From: an uncultured Pseudovibrio sp.
Lineage (GTDB): Bacteria; Pseudomonadota; Alphaproteobacteria; Rhizobiales; Stappiaceae
Direction of reading: 5' to 3'
Assembly: GCA_947496145.1 (NCBI GenBank)
Contig: CANMBS010000025.1
Coordinates: 1-64,000 of the forward strand
DNA: 64,000 nucleotides
Position 1 is the first letter of the stretch, and each line of letters starts with the position of its first letter. The notes under the pieces are model-generated. The model saw only the letters and a program-made list of their open reading frames with translations, searched no databases and was not told where the DNA came from. Positions 8,940-18,870 of this stretch are shown piece after piece. The position numbers and the translations under genes were made by a program.

Positions 8940-10727
8940 GTGAGAGCTTCTTACTTTCAGGACGAATTGACATATTTGCGAGAGAGCGGTCGTGTGTTTG
9001 CAGAACGTAATCCGCGCTTGTCAAAATACTTGTCCGAAGCTTCAACGGATCCTGATGTAGAGCGGTTGCTGGAGGGCTTTGCTTTCCTGACCTCAAAAGT
9101 ACGCGAAAAACTTGATGATGAGTTGCCTGAATTGACGCACTCCATCATTAATTTGTTGCTTCCCAACTTCTTGAGAGCTTTTCCCTCTACGACCCTTATG
9201 CAGCTTTTCCCCGTTGAGAAATCAATCACGGAGCGGCAGATTGTTCCGCGAGGAACAGACATTCTTTCCAAGCCTGTAGATGGGATTGTTTGTCCGTTTC
9301 ATACCACGGCAGATGTAACAATCTATCCACTTGATATTGTAGATCAGAATGTGCAGCGGAGTCGAGAGAACTCAGTTTTAAGCTTACGATTTAAGACGCT
9401 CTCGGGCCTGCCGCTTTCACGCATGAGTTTCACTGATCTGCGCCTTTGGATGGCGGGTGATGAAGTTGCCGCTCAGATGCTTTATCTTTGGCTGGGGCGT
9501 TACCTGCGCGAAGTGAAGGTATGCTTGCATTCTGAAGAAGGCGCAGAAGAAACAGGCGCATGCTTTAACTTGCCTGTTTCTGCACTGCAGCCAGGCGGAT
9601 TGGGCAGTGATGAAGCTCTTTTACCGAATGATAACTCAGCGTACGAGGGGTACCGGCTTCTGCAAGAGTACTTCATCTTTCCTGAGAAGTTCCTTTGCTA
9701 TGATATTAACGGACTAGAAGCCAACCTTCGTGGCCGGGAAGAGACTGAGTTCTCGTTAAGCTTTACTTTTGAGCGCCCACTCCCGGCAAATGTAAAAGTG
9801 CGTCCGGGAACGTTTCGCCTTTATTGTGTACCTGCTGTAAATTTGTTCCCATATGACGCAGAACCAATGAAAATAGATCATAGCCAGATGCGTTACCCAA
9901 TCCGCCCATCAGCGAATGGACGCAAGGCCATTGATATCTTTTCTATCAATCGGATTATGAGCTGGAGGGCATCTGAAGACCCTACGAGCGGTTCCCATTT
10001 GCGCGAGTATCCATCGTTTGAATCCTTCCACCACGAAGTAGAGCGTGCTGATGGTTTGGCGCAGATCTACTATCGCTTGCGATTGCGTGAGGCACTGGAC
10101 AAACGTGGAATGGAGCACCTAGTGTCTTTCGTGCGTCATGACAATCAACGTGCAATCCCAGAGCATGAAGTGCTCTCAGCCGACCTGACCTGCTTCCATC
10201 CTGAGCATGCGGCAGAGCTTGGAGTTGGCGACATTACAGAGCCGACAGGTGATACGCCATCCTTTGTGGAGTTTAAGAATTTGGGGCAACCAACACCCCC
10301 GGTTTATCCGCCTCTGGATGGTTCGCTCTATTGGAACATGATCTCAAATCTGTCATTGAACTACGTTTCACTTCTTGAAAAAGAAGCACTGAAAACAGTA
10401 ATCGCGACCTATGACTTTCAGGCACGGCACAACAGACAGGATGAACGAGTCAGTAAACAGCGTATTGATGGGATCCACTCAATTAAGACCAAACCGATCG
10501 ACAAACTGTTTCGCGGGCAAGTGGTGCGCGGGCTTAAGTCGGAGATGATTATGTCAGAAAACGCCTTCCAGAGTGAAGGCGAAATGTTCTTATTTTCAAG
10601 TATTCTAGCGGAATTTTTCTCTCTTTATTCAAGTGTCAATTCGTTCCACGAGCTTGTTGTAACTGGAACGCAGAACAATGAAGTTTATCAATGGCCAGCG
10701 AAAATTGGACGACAGCCTCTGATTTAG
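8940..10727 (+). CDS. tssF: T6SS baseplate protein TssF (VasA)
   Basis: 595 aa with a GTG start. TssF forms the baseplate wedge with TssG, TssE and TssK. The N-terminus is classical: Y-F-Q-D-E-L-T-Y-L-R-E-S-G, F-A-E-R-N-P-R-L, D-P-D-V-E-R-L-L-E-G-F-A-F-L, then L-P-N-F-L-R-A-F-P. The C-terminal part holds the G-L-x-x-E-M-I-M region. It starts 18 bases after tssE and overlaps tssG by 37 bases. Confidence 0.95.
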   Translation: MRASYFQDELTYLRESGRVFAERNPRLSKYLSEASTDPDVERLLEGFAFLTSKVREKLDDELPELTHSIINLLLPNFLRAFPSTTLMQLFPVEKSITERQIVPRGTDILSKPVDGIVCPFHTTADVTIYPLDIVDQNVQRSRENSVLSLRFKTLSGLPLSRMSFTDLRLWMAGDEVAAQMLYLWLGRYLREVKVCLHSEEGAEETGACFNLPVSALQPGGLGSDEALLPNDNSAYEGYRLLQEYFIFPEKFLCYDINGLEANLRGREETEFSLSFTFERPLPANVKVRPGTFRLYCVPAVNLFPYDAEPMKIDHSQMRYPIRPSANGRKAIDIFSINRIMSWRASEDPTSGSHLREYPSFESFHHEVERADGLAQIYYRLRLREALDKRGMEHLVSFVRHDNQRAIPEHEVLSADLTCFHPEHAAELGVGDITEPTGDTPSFVEFKNLGQPTPPVYPPLDGSLYWNMISNLSLNYVSLLEKEALKTVIATYDFQARHNRQDERVSKQRIDGIHSIKTKPIDKLFRGQVVRGLKSEMIMSENAFQSEGEMFLFSSILAEFFSLYSSVNSFHELVVTGTQNNEVYQWPAKIGRQPLI

Positions 10728-11725
10728 GAGGCGATATACAGCCAGAAGCTCACAACTGGTCGTTCTTCCAGGCTGTCGAGCAAATCCAACGCTGTTATGA
10801 CGAACGCAACGAAGTTGGGACGCATCTGCTGCCGAAAGATGAGAAAATCACTTTCAGCGTAATGCATTCGCTTGGCTTCCCGCTTTCAGATATTTCCTTC
10901 ATCAAGTGCAACGGCAAGCAGGAGGCTGCTGAACGGCAACTGGAGTATCGAAGCTTTAATATGGAAGTTACCTTCCTTGGATTGCACGGTTCCAGTTCGC
11001 CATTGCCCTCTTACTATCAGGAAGTAATTGCAAAATATGATGCTGAAGGTTCCCTTCTGAAGGGGTTCTTTGACTTTTTTCATAACCGTTTGATTGGTTT
11101 GCTACATCGCTCTATGCGTAAGTATCGCTACTACGTGCGATATGAGCCAGGCGCACTAGACCCGTACTCTCATTGGATCTTCTGTGTCTTTGGCCTGAAC
11201 GATCAGGAATTGCGCAGCCAGTCACCAATCAACTGGGCGAGGTTGCTCACGTTTGCAGGTGTTTTGGCATCTCGTAATCGCTCCCCAAAAGCGATTGCAA
11301 GCGTGGTTTCCCATGCTTTCTTCCATCGTGACGTTGAAGTGGAAGAGTGGGTGCAGCGCCGGGTTGATATTCCCGAGGAGCAGCGTTCTCAGCTCGGGCA
11401 ACTTAACATGCAACTGGGGGATGACACGATCATTGGCGATCAGGTGCCTGATGTTTCTTGCAAATTCAACATCTTCATCAAGAACCTGAGTTTCGAGCGG
11501 TTTCAGGAGTTTCTACCGCATGGACGGGATTTCAAGGCTCTCAGGGATCTGGTGGAGTTTATGCTGCGCGACCAGCACGCTTATGACATCAAACTGGAGT
11601 TGGCTGAGCAACAAGCGCGGCCTGTCATTCTTTCAGATGAATATGAGGGACGTCTAGGCTGGTCCACGTTTCTTGACAAGGGCAGCGGTGGAAGCCGTGA
11701 AGTCCTGATAACGGCCAGACTGTAG
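10691..11725 (+). CDS. tssG: T6SS baseplate protein TssG (VasB)
   Basis: 344 aa. TssG is the wedge partner of TssF. Recognisable blocks: W-S-F-F-Q-A-V-E-Q-I-Q-R near the N-terminus, M-E-V-T-F-L-G-L-H-G-S-S-S-P-L-P followed by a run ending F-F-D-F-F-H-N-R-L, and the late G-R-L-G-W. The ATG lies inside the end of tssF, giving a 37-base overlap that suggests coupled translation and tight stoichiometry. Confidence 0.94.
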   Translation: MASENWTTASDLGGDIQPEAHNWSFFQAVEQIQRCYDERNEVGTHLLPKDEKITFSVMHSLGFPLSDISFIKCNGKQEAAERQLEYRSFNMEVTFLGLHGSSSPLPSYYQEVIAKYDAEGSLLKGFFDFFHNRLIGLLHRSMRKYRYYVRYEPGALDPYSHWIFCVFGLNDQELRSQSPINWARLLTFAGVLASRNRSPKAIASVVSHAFFHRDVEVEEWVQRRVDIPEEQRSQLGQLNMQLGDDTIIGDQVPDVSCKFNIFIKNLSFERFQEFLPHGRDFKALRDLVEFMLRDQHAYDIKLELAEQQARPVILSDEYEGRLGWSTFLDKGSGGSREVLITARL

Positions 11726-11737
11726 GGGGAGGGCTCT

Positions 11738-13237
11738 ATGAAACTGGTCCTAGTCATAAACAATACTTCGAGGCTTGAAAACGGCAGCACCGCCACAACC
11801 ACCTTTGATGAGAAGGGGGGCTGTATCGGTTCTGCAGAGCATTGCCACTGGCAGTTGATTGACCGCCGAAACTCTGTATCGCCAGAACATGTACGGGTGT
11901 TTCTGCAAGACGGTGTCTTTTGCGCAGAAGCTGTGAATGAGAAAGGCATTGTCGTTAATGGTTCCAACAGACCCATCGCAGCAGGCATGAGGTTTCGCGT
12001 GTCGGATGGCGACGTTTGGGAAATCGGTGCATTTAGCCTGACTGCTTATGTTGTGGCGGAAGATAGTGAGGCCGAAGATCACAACCAACAGTGGGCAGGC
12101 CGTTTTGCTGCGATTGATACAATAATCTCTGGCAAACTAAAAGATGATGGTGACCGTAATCGGGTCAACATTGAAGCTATTCTTGCTGATCAGTTGGAGA
12201 GTGACCTGAACGAAGACTTCTTCGCGCATAAAGGACGTGAAGGCAGCGAGAAACGTGATCCGATTGATCTTCTTGACCAACAAGACGCAGAAGGTCTGCC
12301 GGGTAATCAGGATCCTCTTTTACAGTTGAGCAATGACAGTAAGATTGACCAGCGAGAGCTGGATCAGGACCTGCTGAGTACACTGCGGATGGAACCTGCC
12401 AAAAGCGGAATGCCTCTTGGTGCAGATGACCCGCACGCACATCACCGTCTGATTATTATGCCCCAAGCACAAGGAAACCAAGCAATGAGCGATACGGGCG
12501 ACAATGCCGTTGACCCAGAAATGGACAGCTATCTGGAAGCACTAACCAGTTCGGGTGGGAAAGAAATGACCGTCAGCGATATTCAGGAGAAGGAAAGCTG
12601 GCATGGGTCTGTTTCAGTGTCGCATATACCTGAAGACGAAATGGTTGATCATGTTGTCCTGCGTCCTTTGATGAGCGCTCTGGGACTACCCGTCAGTAAC
12701 ATGAACTTACCTGAAGCAAACAGGATAACGCAGGAAATCGGTGCCGCGTTGAAAACTGCTATTTCTGGTTTGATGGCCATCCATGCCAAGCAATGGGCAG
12801 ATCGTTCCACACTAAATGATACTCATCTGCATCCGGTAGAAGATAACCCAATCCGACTTGCGGACACGCCCCAGCAGGCCATTGAAGATTTGCTGCTTAT
12901 TCAAAGCCCGGTGCACCTGAATGCGCCTTCTGCAATTGAAGAAAGTTTGGCACAGATTGAGCTGCATGAAAATGCGAGCCGAGTTGCTGCTGACGAAGCT
13001 CTGGAAGCTGTGCTGGGCGGGCTTTCGCCAGATCATTTGAAGAAACGGTTCGCGCGCTACAAGGGGCATGCTCCCCGGACTGGTGATCTGGATGGATGGC
13101 ATTGGCAAATGTACGAGCATTACTATGCGGAGATGAAGTCTGATCGCCAACGTGGTCTGGCCCGCATGTTCTGGGAGGTGTTCCGTCAGGTGTACGACCG
13201 CGAAATGAGAAGTCAGAAACTACATGCGGCTGAGTAA
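11738..13237 (+). CDS. tagH: T6SS-associated FHA-domain protein (TagH/ImpI type)
   Basis: 499 aa. The N-terminal ~105 residues form a forkhead-associated domain that binds phosphothreonine. The layout is right: a G-C-I-G-S-A loop, V-S-P-E-H at the S-x-x-H position and V-V-N-G. The middle is acidic and probably disordered. The last ~90 residues (F-A-R-Y-K-G, W-x-W-Q-M-Y-E-H-Y-Y, then F-W-E-V-F-R-x-V-Y) are the C-terminal domain of T6SS FHA proteins. These act in threonine-phosphorylation control of T6SS firing. The usual kinase PpkA and phosphatase PppA are not in this window. A strong ribosome site (GGGGGAGGG) precedes the ATG. Confidence 0.85.
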   Translation: MKLVLVINNTSRLENGSTATTTFDEKGGCIGSAEHCHWQLIDRRNSVSPEHVRVFLQDGVFCAEAVNEKGIVVNGSNRPIAAGMRFRVSDGDVWEIGAFSLTAYVVAEDSEAEDHNQQWAGRFAAIDTIISGKLKDDGDRNRVNIEAILADQLESDLNEDFFAHKGREGSEKRDPIDLLDQQDAEGLPGNQDPLLQLSNDSKIDQRELDQDLLSTLRMEPAKSGMPLGADDPHAHHRLIIMPQAQGNQAMSDTGDNAVDPEMDSYLEALTSSGGKEMTVSDIQEKESWHGSVSVSHIPEDEMVDHVVLRPLMSALGLPVSNMNLPEANRITQEIGAALKTAISGLMAIHAKQWADRSTLNDTHLHPVEDNPIRLADTPQQAIEDLLLIQSPVHLNAPSAIEESLAQIELHENASRVAADEALEAVLGGLSPDHLKKRFARYKGHAPRTGDLDGWHWQMYEHYYAEMKSDRQRGLARMFWEVFRQVYDREMRSQKLHAAE

Positions 13238-13331
13238 GGATTTCAGAGAAGTAACCATTCGAAAATTGGTGAGTAGCAACGGGTCAATAATGCGTATCCG
13301 ACCCATCAGAACTTAGGCTGGAAGGTACAAA

Positions 13332-13892
13332 ATGAATTGGCGTTGGGTACGTTATTCGTTCTTGAGAAAGAGCTTTCAACTGGCTGTCGTGTTTATGGGA
13401 CTGCTTACTGTTAGCGCTTGTGGAGCTCAGAAAATTCCTGAGAAAGTTTGGGAAGTTATTAAAGATCCGGGCATTCCGGTTGGAGAGCCGAAAGATCAGC
13501 CAACACTGATGGACATTACTGTGTTTGCTGAACCTGGTGCGAACAGAAACGATCTGGGGGAACACGTCCCGATTGATGTCTGGATTTTTCAGCTCGGAGA
13601 CGATGGCAAGTTACTTCAGTCTTCATTTGAGGAGGCGACTGAAGATTATGAGGCAGCATTCGGAACCACCTTCATTGATGTGAAAGAAGTTCAGGTAATG
13701 CCAGGCGAATCCAAGGTTGTTAAGGAACTTGAGCTGGATGAGGACACCGTTTTTATTGGTCTAGTTGGTGGATACACCAAGCCAGAAAAAGTTGACTGGC
13801 GTGTCGTCGAGCAGGTGAAGCCAAAGGGTGAGACCTACAAATTGCTCGCTGTAATGAGCAGAAAGAAAATTATTACAAACCTCCATCGTTAG
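13332..13892 (+). CDS. tssJ: T6SS outer-membrane lipoprotein TssJ (VasD)
   Basis: 186 aa. TssJ anchors the TssLM complex to the outer membrane. A hydrophobic signal sequence ends in the lipobox L-T-V-S-A-C, with lipidated Cys at about residue 30. The mature part is a transthyretin-like beta sandwich with the family pattern D-I-T-V-F-A-E-P-G-A-N and V-P-I-D-V-W-I-F-Q-L. GGAAGG lies 6-11 bases before the ATG. It follows tagH after 94 bases and precedes tssK. Confidence 0.92.
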   Translation: MNWRWVRYSFLRKSFQLAVVFMGLLTVSACGAQKIPEKVWEVIKDPGIPVGEPKDQPTLMDITVFAEPGANRNDLGEHVPIDVWIFQLGDDGKLLQSSFEEATEDYEAAFGTTFIDVKEVQVMPGESKVVKELELDEDTVFIGLVGGYTKPEKVDWRVVEQVKPKGETYKLLAVMSRKKIITNLHR

Positions 13893-13927
13893 GTAAGCCC
13901 CGTTTTAGGTTAAGGTTTAACTTTATT

Positions 13928-15277
13928 ATGTCACTGCGAAACCATGTTATTTGGCGAGATGGCTTATTCTTGAAGCCCCACCATTTTCAGCAGCAACAGA
14001 GGTACCTGGAGCATCTCGTTCGAACGCGAAGTGAGGCGATTGACCCCTATTTGAAGGGTGTTAGCCGTCTGGACATCAACAAAGAGAGTTTGCAGCACGG
14101 TAAGATTCTGATCGATTACATTCAGGGCATTTTCCCAGATGGTACAGTGATTGATGTACCGGGAGAAACAATGCCGCCGGACCCGCTTGATGTGAGTAGT
14201 GAGAATGTGGTTGGACAGATCGTTTATCTGGCCTTGCCATTGCGTTCTAATGGTGTTCCAGAAGTAGAAGATCCGCTTCAGCCACAGGACGCAACGCGCA
14301 TGAGGGCGTTTTCTCAGGATGTACGCAACAATACAAGCGCAGATGCAGAACCGTTCTTTGTCGAAGTTGCTCAGTACCGGCTACGATTGATGTTAGAGAA
14401 AGAAGACCGTTCAGCCTTCTCCTGCCTGCCGATTGCACGCATTCGCGACAAAAGCTCGGACGGTAGCGTGATGCTGGATGATGAGTTTCTGCCGATGGCC
14501 TCATCGATTGATGCTCAGCCAAGATTGCGCCAGACACTGGATGATCTGGTTGGTCTCCTGCGCCAGAGGGCATCACATATCGCCTCTCGTCTTGGCACGC
14601 CCGGCCAACGCGGCGTCTCAGATGTATCTGACTTTCTGATGCTTCAGACCATAAACCGTCTCTGGCCAGAATTCCGGCATATGTCATCGCTCAAGGGTAT
14701 CCATCCAAGAGCGCTTTATAAGATGTTCTCCGGAGCTGCTGGGGAGCTGGCAACCTTCACTCATGAGCAGCGCATGCCGTCCGCCTGGCCTGCCTATCAC
14801 CATGAAGAACCGCAGATTTGCTTTGATCCGGTTATCATGTCTCTGCGACAGTCGCTTTCCACAATCTTCGAAGCAAATGCGATTGCACTACCGCTTAATA
14901 AGCAGAAATACGGCATTATTACCTCTCCACTTTCGGATCGTTCACTGCTTAATTCTGCAATCTTTGTTATCGCAGTTAAAGCAAGCATGGAACTTGAGGA
15001 GCTGGCTAAGTCATTCCCGGCCCAGACAAAGGTCTCTTCCATTGAACGCATTCGCGAATTGATCCACCTGCATCTGCCAGGTGTAGTGCTGCAACGTTTG
15101 CCATCACCTCCGCGCCAGTTGCCGTATCACGCCGGGTTCTCATACTTCCAGTTGGATGCGAATTCCGCTGGCTGGCAGTACATCGAAAATGCAAGTGGTT
15201 TCGCGTTCCATATCGCTGGCGAGTTTGCTGATTTGCAGTTGCAATTTTGGGCGATACGCAATGAAAGGACTGCATGA
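13928..15277 (+). CDS. tssK: T6SS baseplate-membrane connector TssK (VasE)
   Basis: 449 aa. TssK links the baseplate wedge to the TssLM membrane complex. The N-terminus is diagnostic: V-I-W-R-D-G-L-F-L-K-P-H-H-F-Q-Q-Q. The Y-L-A-L-P-L block and the late F-x-I-A-G-E-F segment match the shoulder and head domains. Its stop codon overlaps the start of tssL in an ATGATGA arrangement, so translation is coupled. Confidence 0.96.
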   Translation: MSLRNHVIWRDGLFLKPHHFQQQQRYLEHLVRTRSEAIDPYLKGVSRLDINKESLQHGKILIDYIQGIFPDGTVIDVPGETMPPDPLDVSSENVVGQIVYLALPLRSNGVPEVEDPLQPQDATRMRAFSQDVRNNTSADAEPFFVEVAQYRLRLMLEKEDRSAFSCLPIARIRDKSSDGSVMLDDEFLPMASSIDAQPRLRQTLDDLVGLLRQRASHIASRLGTPGQRGVSDVSDFLMLQTINRLWPEFRHMSSLKGIHPRALYKMFSGAAGELATFTHEQRMPSAWPAYHHEEPQICFDPVIMSLRQSLSTIFEANAIALPLNKQKYGIITSPLSDRSLLNSAIFVIAVKASMELEELAKSFPAQTKVSSIERIRELIHLHLPGVVLQRLPSPPRQLPYHAGFSYFQLDANSAGWQYIENASGFAFHIAGEFADLQLQFWAIRNERTA

Positions 15278-16086
15278 TGAGTGAAGTTGCAAACTTATTT
15301 GATGCGAATGATGCCATCGAAGCACCTATAGCGAGCGATGAAGTAGAACCCCGCGAGATGAAGGACGTGTCTCCAAAGGTGACACGCCCGATTAGTTTTC
15401 CTATGCGTGGGCACAGCATTAACCGCATTGTTGATGCGAGCCAGTCTTTGCTGGCTCTTATCTCGCGTATCCCTGAAGTCTCTGAGAACAACAACCTTGA
15501 TTACCTGCATAAAGATGTGCGCGCTGAGATTGAATCTCTGGAGCTGGAGTTGCAGCGTGAAGGTTTTGATCGCGCAACTATTCTGGCACATCGCTATTGC
15601 CTGTGCTCTGCCATTGATGAAGCAGTGATGTGTTCTCCCTGGGGGCAAAATTCAGACTGGTCTGAACGTAGCCTTCTGGCGTTGTTCCACAGCGAAACCT
15701 GGGGTGGTGAGAAGTTCTTTATTGTCCTTAATCGATTGATGCGAGACCCGGTTCGTTACATCGAACTTATTGAGTTTCTTTACCTGCTGCTGGGTCTTGG
15801 ATTTAAGGGTAAATACCGTGTGATGCATAACGGTAAACTTCAACTGGAAGAGATCATGCGGGACGTTCACCACATCATCCGGCAGGAGCGTGGGGAAGCC
15901 ACAACGGAATTTGAGGGTGTGGGTGAGAAGGTTATTGAGAAATCGCATGTGGTGCACTGGCACACACCAATCTCGCTTGTCTGGATAAGTCTTCTTGTTG
16001 TCTGCGTGCTGACCTACGCAGTGTTTTACTTCCAGATAGATCAATACACCGACGGCGTTGTTAATCAGCTTCGCGAAATGCTCTAA
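15274..16086 (+). CDS. tssL: T6SS inner-membrane protein TssL (DotU/VasF)
   Basis: 270 aa, a short DotU-type TssL. The cytoplasmic hook domain has the pattern Y-C-L-C-S-A-I-D-E-A-V, F-H-S-E-T-W-G-G-E-K-F-F, then Y-L-L-L-G-L-G-F-K-G-K-Y-R. One C-terminal membrane segment (about 225-247) places a short tail in the periplasm. There is no OmpA-like peptidoglycan-binding extension, so peptidoglycan anchoring must come from another protein or from TssM. ATG 15274 overlaps the tssK stop; ATG 15277 is the alternative. Confidence 0.95.
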   Translation: MMSEVANLFDANDAIEAPIASDEVEPREMKDVSPKVTRPISFPMRGHSINRIVDASQSLLALISRIPEVSENNNLDYLHKDVRAEIESLELELQREGFDRATILAHRYCLCSAIDEAVMCSPWGQNSDWSERSLLALFHSETWGGEKFFIVLNRLMRDPVRYIELIEFLYLLLGLGFKGKYRVMHNGKLQLEEIMRDVHHIIRQERGEATTEFEGVGEKVIEKSHVVHWHTPISLVWISLLVVCVLTYAVFYFQIDQYTDGVVNQLREML

Positions 16087-16157
16087 GTTTTTGTTTTACT
16101 GCATCCTTATCTACATAGCATTTATTGGGGTGCATCTTTGTTAATTGGAGATCGAGT

Positions 16158-18863
16158 ATGGCTCGACTGGAAATCAAAGGTCTGATTGAACGCCTCAACG
16201 CTTGCTGTCGTCAGGCGATTGAAGAGGCTGCCAGCCTGTGTGTTTCGAACTCACATCAAGAAGTTACAATTGAGCACTTTTTAATTTCTCTTGTCTCACA
16301 ACCAGCTATCGATATTCGCCTGATTTTGCAGAGCCAGAATGTTGATCCCGACAGGTTTGAGGAGCAGTTACGCGGCACCTTCCAAAGGTACCGCCGTGTG
16401 GATGCAGATCGTACTCCAACTTTTTCGCCACTTCTTCAAGACTTGCTTCAGGATGCCTGGCTTGTCGCTTCTGTAGAACAGGGTGAAAAAGTCATTCGTT
16501 CCGGTGCTGTGCTTATCGCTCTTCTCAATGAAGGTGGCCGCTATATGCAGATGGACTATTACAATCTGCTTGAGCGCATCTCGCCTGATTTCATAGGCAG
16601 AAACTTTGAGGATCTCACAGCGGGGTCTTTTGAAAAAGACCACAGCGGTAGCCGTGGTAGACAGCAAGCAGGCGGTGCAACGGGTGAAGGTGCTGACGGT
16701 TTCCTGCAAAAATACGGCACAAACTTCACGCAATTGGCTCATGACGGCAAGATTGACCCGATTTTCTGCCGCGATAATGAGATCCGTCAGATTATTGAGA
16801 TTCTATGTCGTCGCAGGAAGAACAACCCGATCTGTGTTGGCGAAGCGGGTGTTGGTAAGACAGCACTTGCAGAGGGGCTGGCCCTGCGTATCGCAATGGG
16901 TGATGTACCGGAAGACTTTGCGAATGTAGCACTGTGGGGGCTGGATATCGGCGCGTTACAGGCTGGCGCATCTATGAAAGGTGAGTTTGAAAAACGCCTC
17001 AAGGGAGTGATTGATGAAGTGCGTTCAAGCCCTGAGCCAATTATTCTTTTCATTGATGAAGCGCATACGCTGATTGGAGCTGGCGGGGATCAGGGTGGTT
17101 CTGATGCTGCAAACCTTCTGAAGCCTGCACTTGCACGTGGTGAGCTGAAAACCATCGCAGCAACTACCTGGTCTGAGTACAAGAAGTACTTTGAAAAAGA
17201 CCCGGCGCTCACCCGCCGCTTCCAGCTTGTAAAACTTGATGAGCCGACAATTGATGAAGCCATCATTATTATGCGCGGGCTTAAGAAAGCTTATGAAGAA
17301 GCGCATGGCGTTTACATTACAGAAGAAGCAATCAGCTCTTCGGTACGCCTTGCAGCTCGTTACATCACGGGGCGACAGTTACCAGATAAAGCGATTGATG
17401 TATTGGACACTGCTTGTGCACGTGTGCGCTCTGGTGCAAACACGTCACCCGTTGAACTTCAGGACGTGGAGCAGCGTATTCAAACGCTGAGTTGGGAGCG
17501 TGAAGGTCTGGAACGCGATCAGCACACTGGTCCGCTGGAGCCAGAGCAGCTGGAACATTTAAAGTCCATCGCCGATAAACTGAATGCTCTTGAAACTCGC
17601 AAAGCTGAACTGGCTGCGAAACTGGAAGCGCAAACAACACTCGCTGGCGAGTTCCTCTCTGTTCGCAAAGAGTTGTTCAAGCAGCAGCCAGAAACAATGG
17701 ATGAAGAAACGCTGGAGGAAGCCCGTGCGTGTTTGACACGTCACCGCGAGGCACTTAACTCCGAAGCAGGTGCTAATCCTCTGGTGTCTATTGAGGTTGG
17801 ACCTGCTGAAATCGCTGCGATCATCAGTGACTGGACCGGAATTCCTGTCAGCTCTATGGTGCAGGATGATTATCACCGGCTGCTAACCCTTGCAGATACG
17901 ATGAAACAGGCCATCAAAGGGCAAGACGAAGCTCTTGAGTTGATCGAAGCACGCCTGCGAGCATCTCGTCTGGACCTGCACAAGAAGGGACAGCCTCTTG
18001 GGGTCTTCTTCCTGGCAGGGCCTTCTGGTGTTGGTAAAACGGAAACAGCTCTGGAAGTTTCCCGCAGGCTCTTTGGTGGTGAGGAGTTTGTTACTACAAT
18101 CAACATGTCCGAATATCAGGAACGCCATACACTGTCGCGTTTGATTGGTTCACCTCCGGGTTATGTTGGTTATGGCGAGGGGGGCATCCTCACAGAAGCG
18201 ATCCGCAAGAAACCATATTCGGTTGTGTTACTTGATGAGGTCGAAAAAGCTGATCCGAACGTCCTGAATCTGTTCTATCAGGCTTTTGACAAGGGTGAGC
18301 TTGCTGACGGTGAAGGCCGCCTGATTGACTGCCGCAACATTGTTTTCTTCCTGACCAGTAACCTTGGTTCAGATCATATTGAAAACTGGGTTGCAACTGC
18401 TGAGGGAGGCAAAATTCCAACCTTTGCGACCATGTTGAAATCCTTGCAGCCAGTCTTTGCGCAACACTTTAAGCCTGCATTGCTGGCTCGCATGGAACCG
18501 CTTGTCTACATGCCGCTTTCTGAAGAGGTTCTGGCACAAATTGTCAAGATGCGGTTGGATGGTCTCATCGACCTTTTGAAAGAAACGCAAAAGGTTGCGC
18601 TTGTAATCGAAGATACTGCTTACGCCCGGGTCGCACAAATGTGCCGTGTGGCTTCCAATGGCGCGCGACTGGTGGATCAGGTCATTCAGCGTCAGTTGCT
18701 GCCAACTCTTTCCATTGAGCTTTTGGAAGCAGGTCATCGCGGTGAGCACATCGTTTCAATCACCATTGATTGTCCTGAGGATGGTGAGGGTTTTACCTTT
18801 GCTGCTGCCTATGAAGAGGTTGAGGAGAAAATCAGCGAAACCCAAATGGCGGAGGCAGTTTAA
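16158..18863 (+). CDS. tssH: T6SS sheath-recycling AAA+ ATPase TssH (ClpV)
   Basis: 901 aa from ATG 16158, preceded by GGAGATCGAGT. The frame is open to 16125, but that extension lacks family similarity. The N-terminal double Clp-N domain recognises contracted TssC. Two AAA+ modules follow, with Walker A GEAGVGKTA (about residue 228) and GPSGVGKTE (about 621), Walker B L-F-I-D-E-A-H and L-L-D-E-V-E, and a coiled-coil insert of about 70 residues between them. The short insert and the company of other tss genes separate it from ClpB. It disassembles contracted sheaths for reuse. Confidence 0.95.
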   Translation: MARLEIKGLIERLNACCRQAIEEAASLCVSNSHQEVTIEHFLISLVSQPAIDIRLILQSQNVDPDRFEEQLRGTFQRYRRVDADRTPTFSPLLQDLLQDAWLVASVEQGEKVIRSGAVLIALLNEGGRYMQMDYYNLLERISPDFIGRNFEDLTAGSFEKDHSGSRGRQQAGGATGEGADGFLQKYGTNFTQLAHDGKIDPIFCRDNEIRQIIEILCRRRKNNPICVGEAGVGKTALAEGLALRIAMGDVPEDFANVALWGLDIGALQAGASMKGEFEKRLKGVIDEVRSSPEPIILFIDEAHTLIGAGGDQGGSDAANLLKPALARGELKTIAATTWSEYKKYFEKDPALTRRFQLVKLDEPTIDEAIIIMRGLKKAYEEAHGVYITEEAISSSVRLAARYITGRQLPDKAIDVLDTACARVRSGANTSPVELQDVEQRIQTLSWEREGLERDQHTGPLEPEQLEHLKSIADKLNALETRKAELAAKLEAQTTLAGEFLSVRKELFKQQPETMDEETLEEARACLTRHREALNSEAGANPLVSIEVGPAEIAAIISDWTGIPVSSMVQDDYHRLLTLADTMKQAIKGQDEALELIEARLRASRLDLHKKGQPLGVFFLAGPSGVGKTETALEVSRRLFGGEEFVTTINMSEYQERHTLSRLIGSPPGYVGYGEGGILTEAIRKKPYSVVLLDEVEKADPNVLNLFYQAFDKGELADGEGRLIDCRNIVFFLTSNLGSDHIENWVATAEGGKIPTFATMLKSLQPVFAQHFKPALLARMEPLVYMPLSEEVLAQIVKMRLDGLIDLLKETQKVALVIEDTAYARVAQMCRVASNGARLVDQVIQRQLLPTLSIELLEAGHRGEHIVSITIDCPEDGEGFTFAAAYEEVEEKISETQMAEAV

Positions 18864-18870
18864 TTACGTC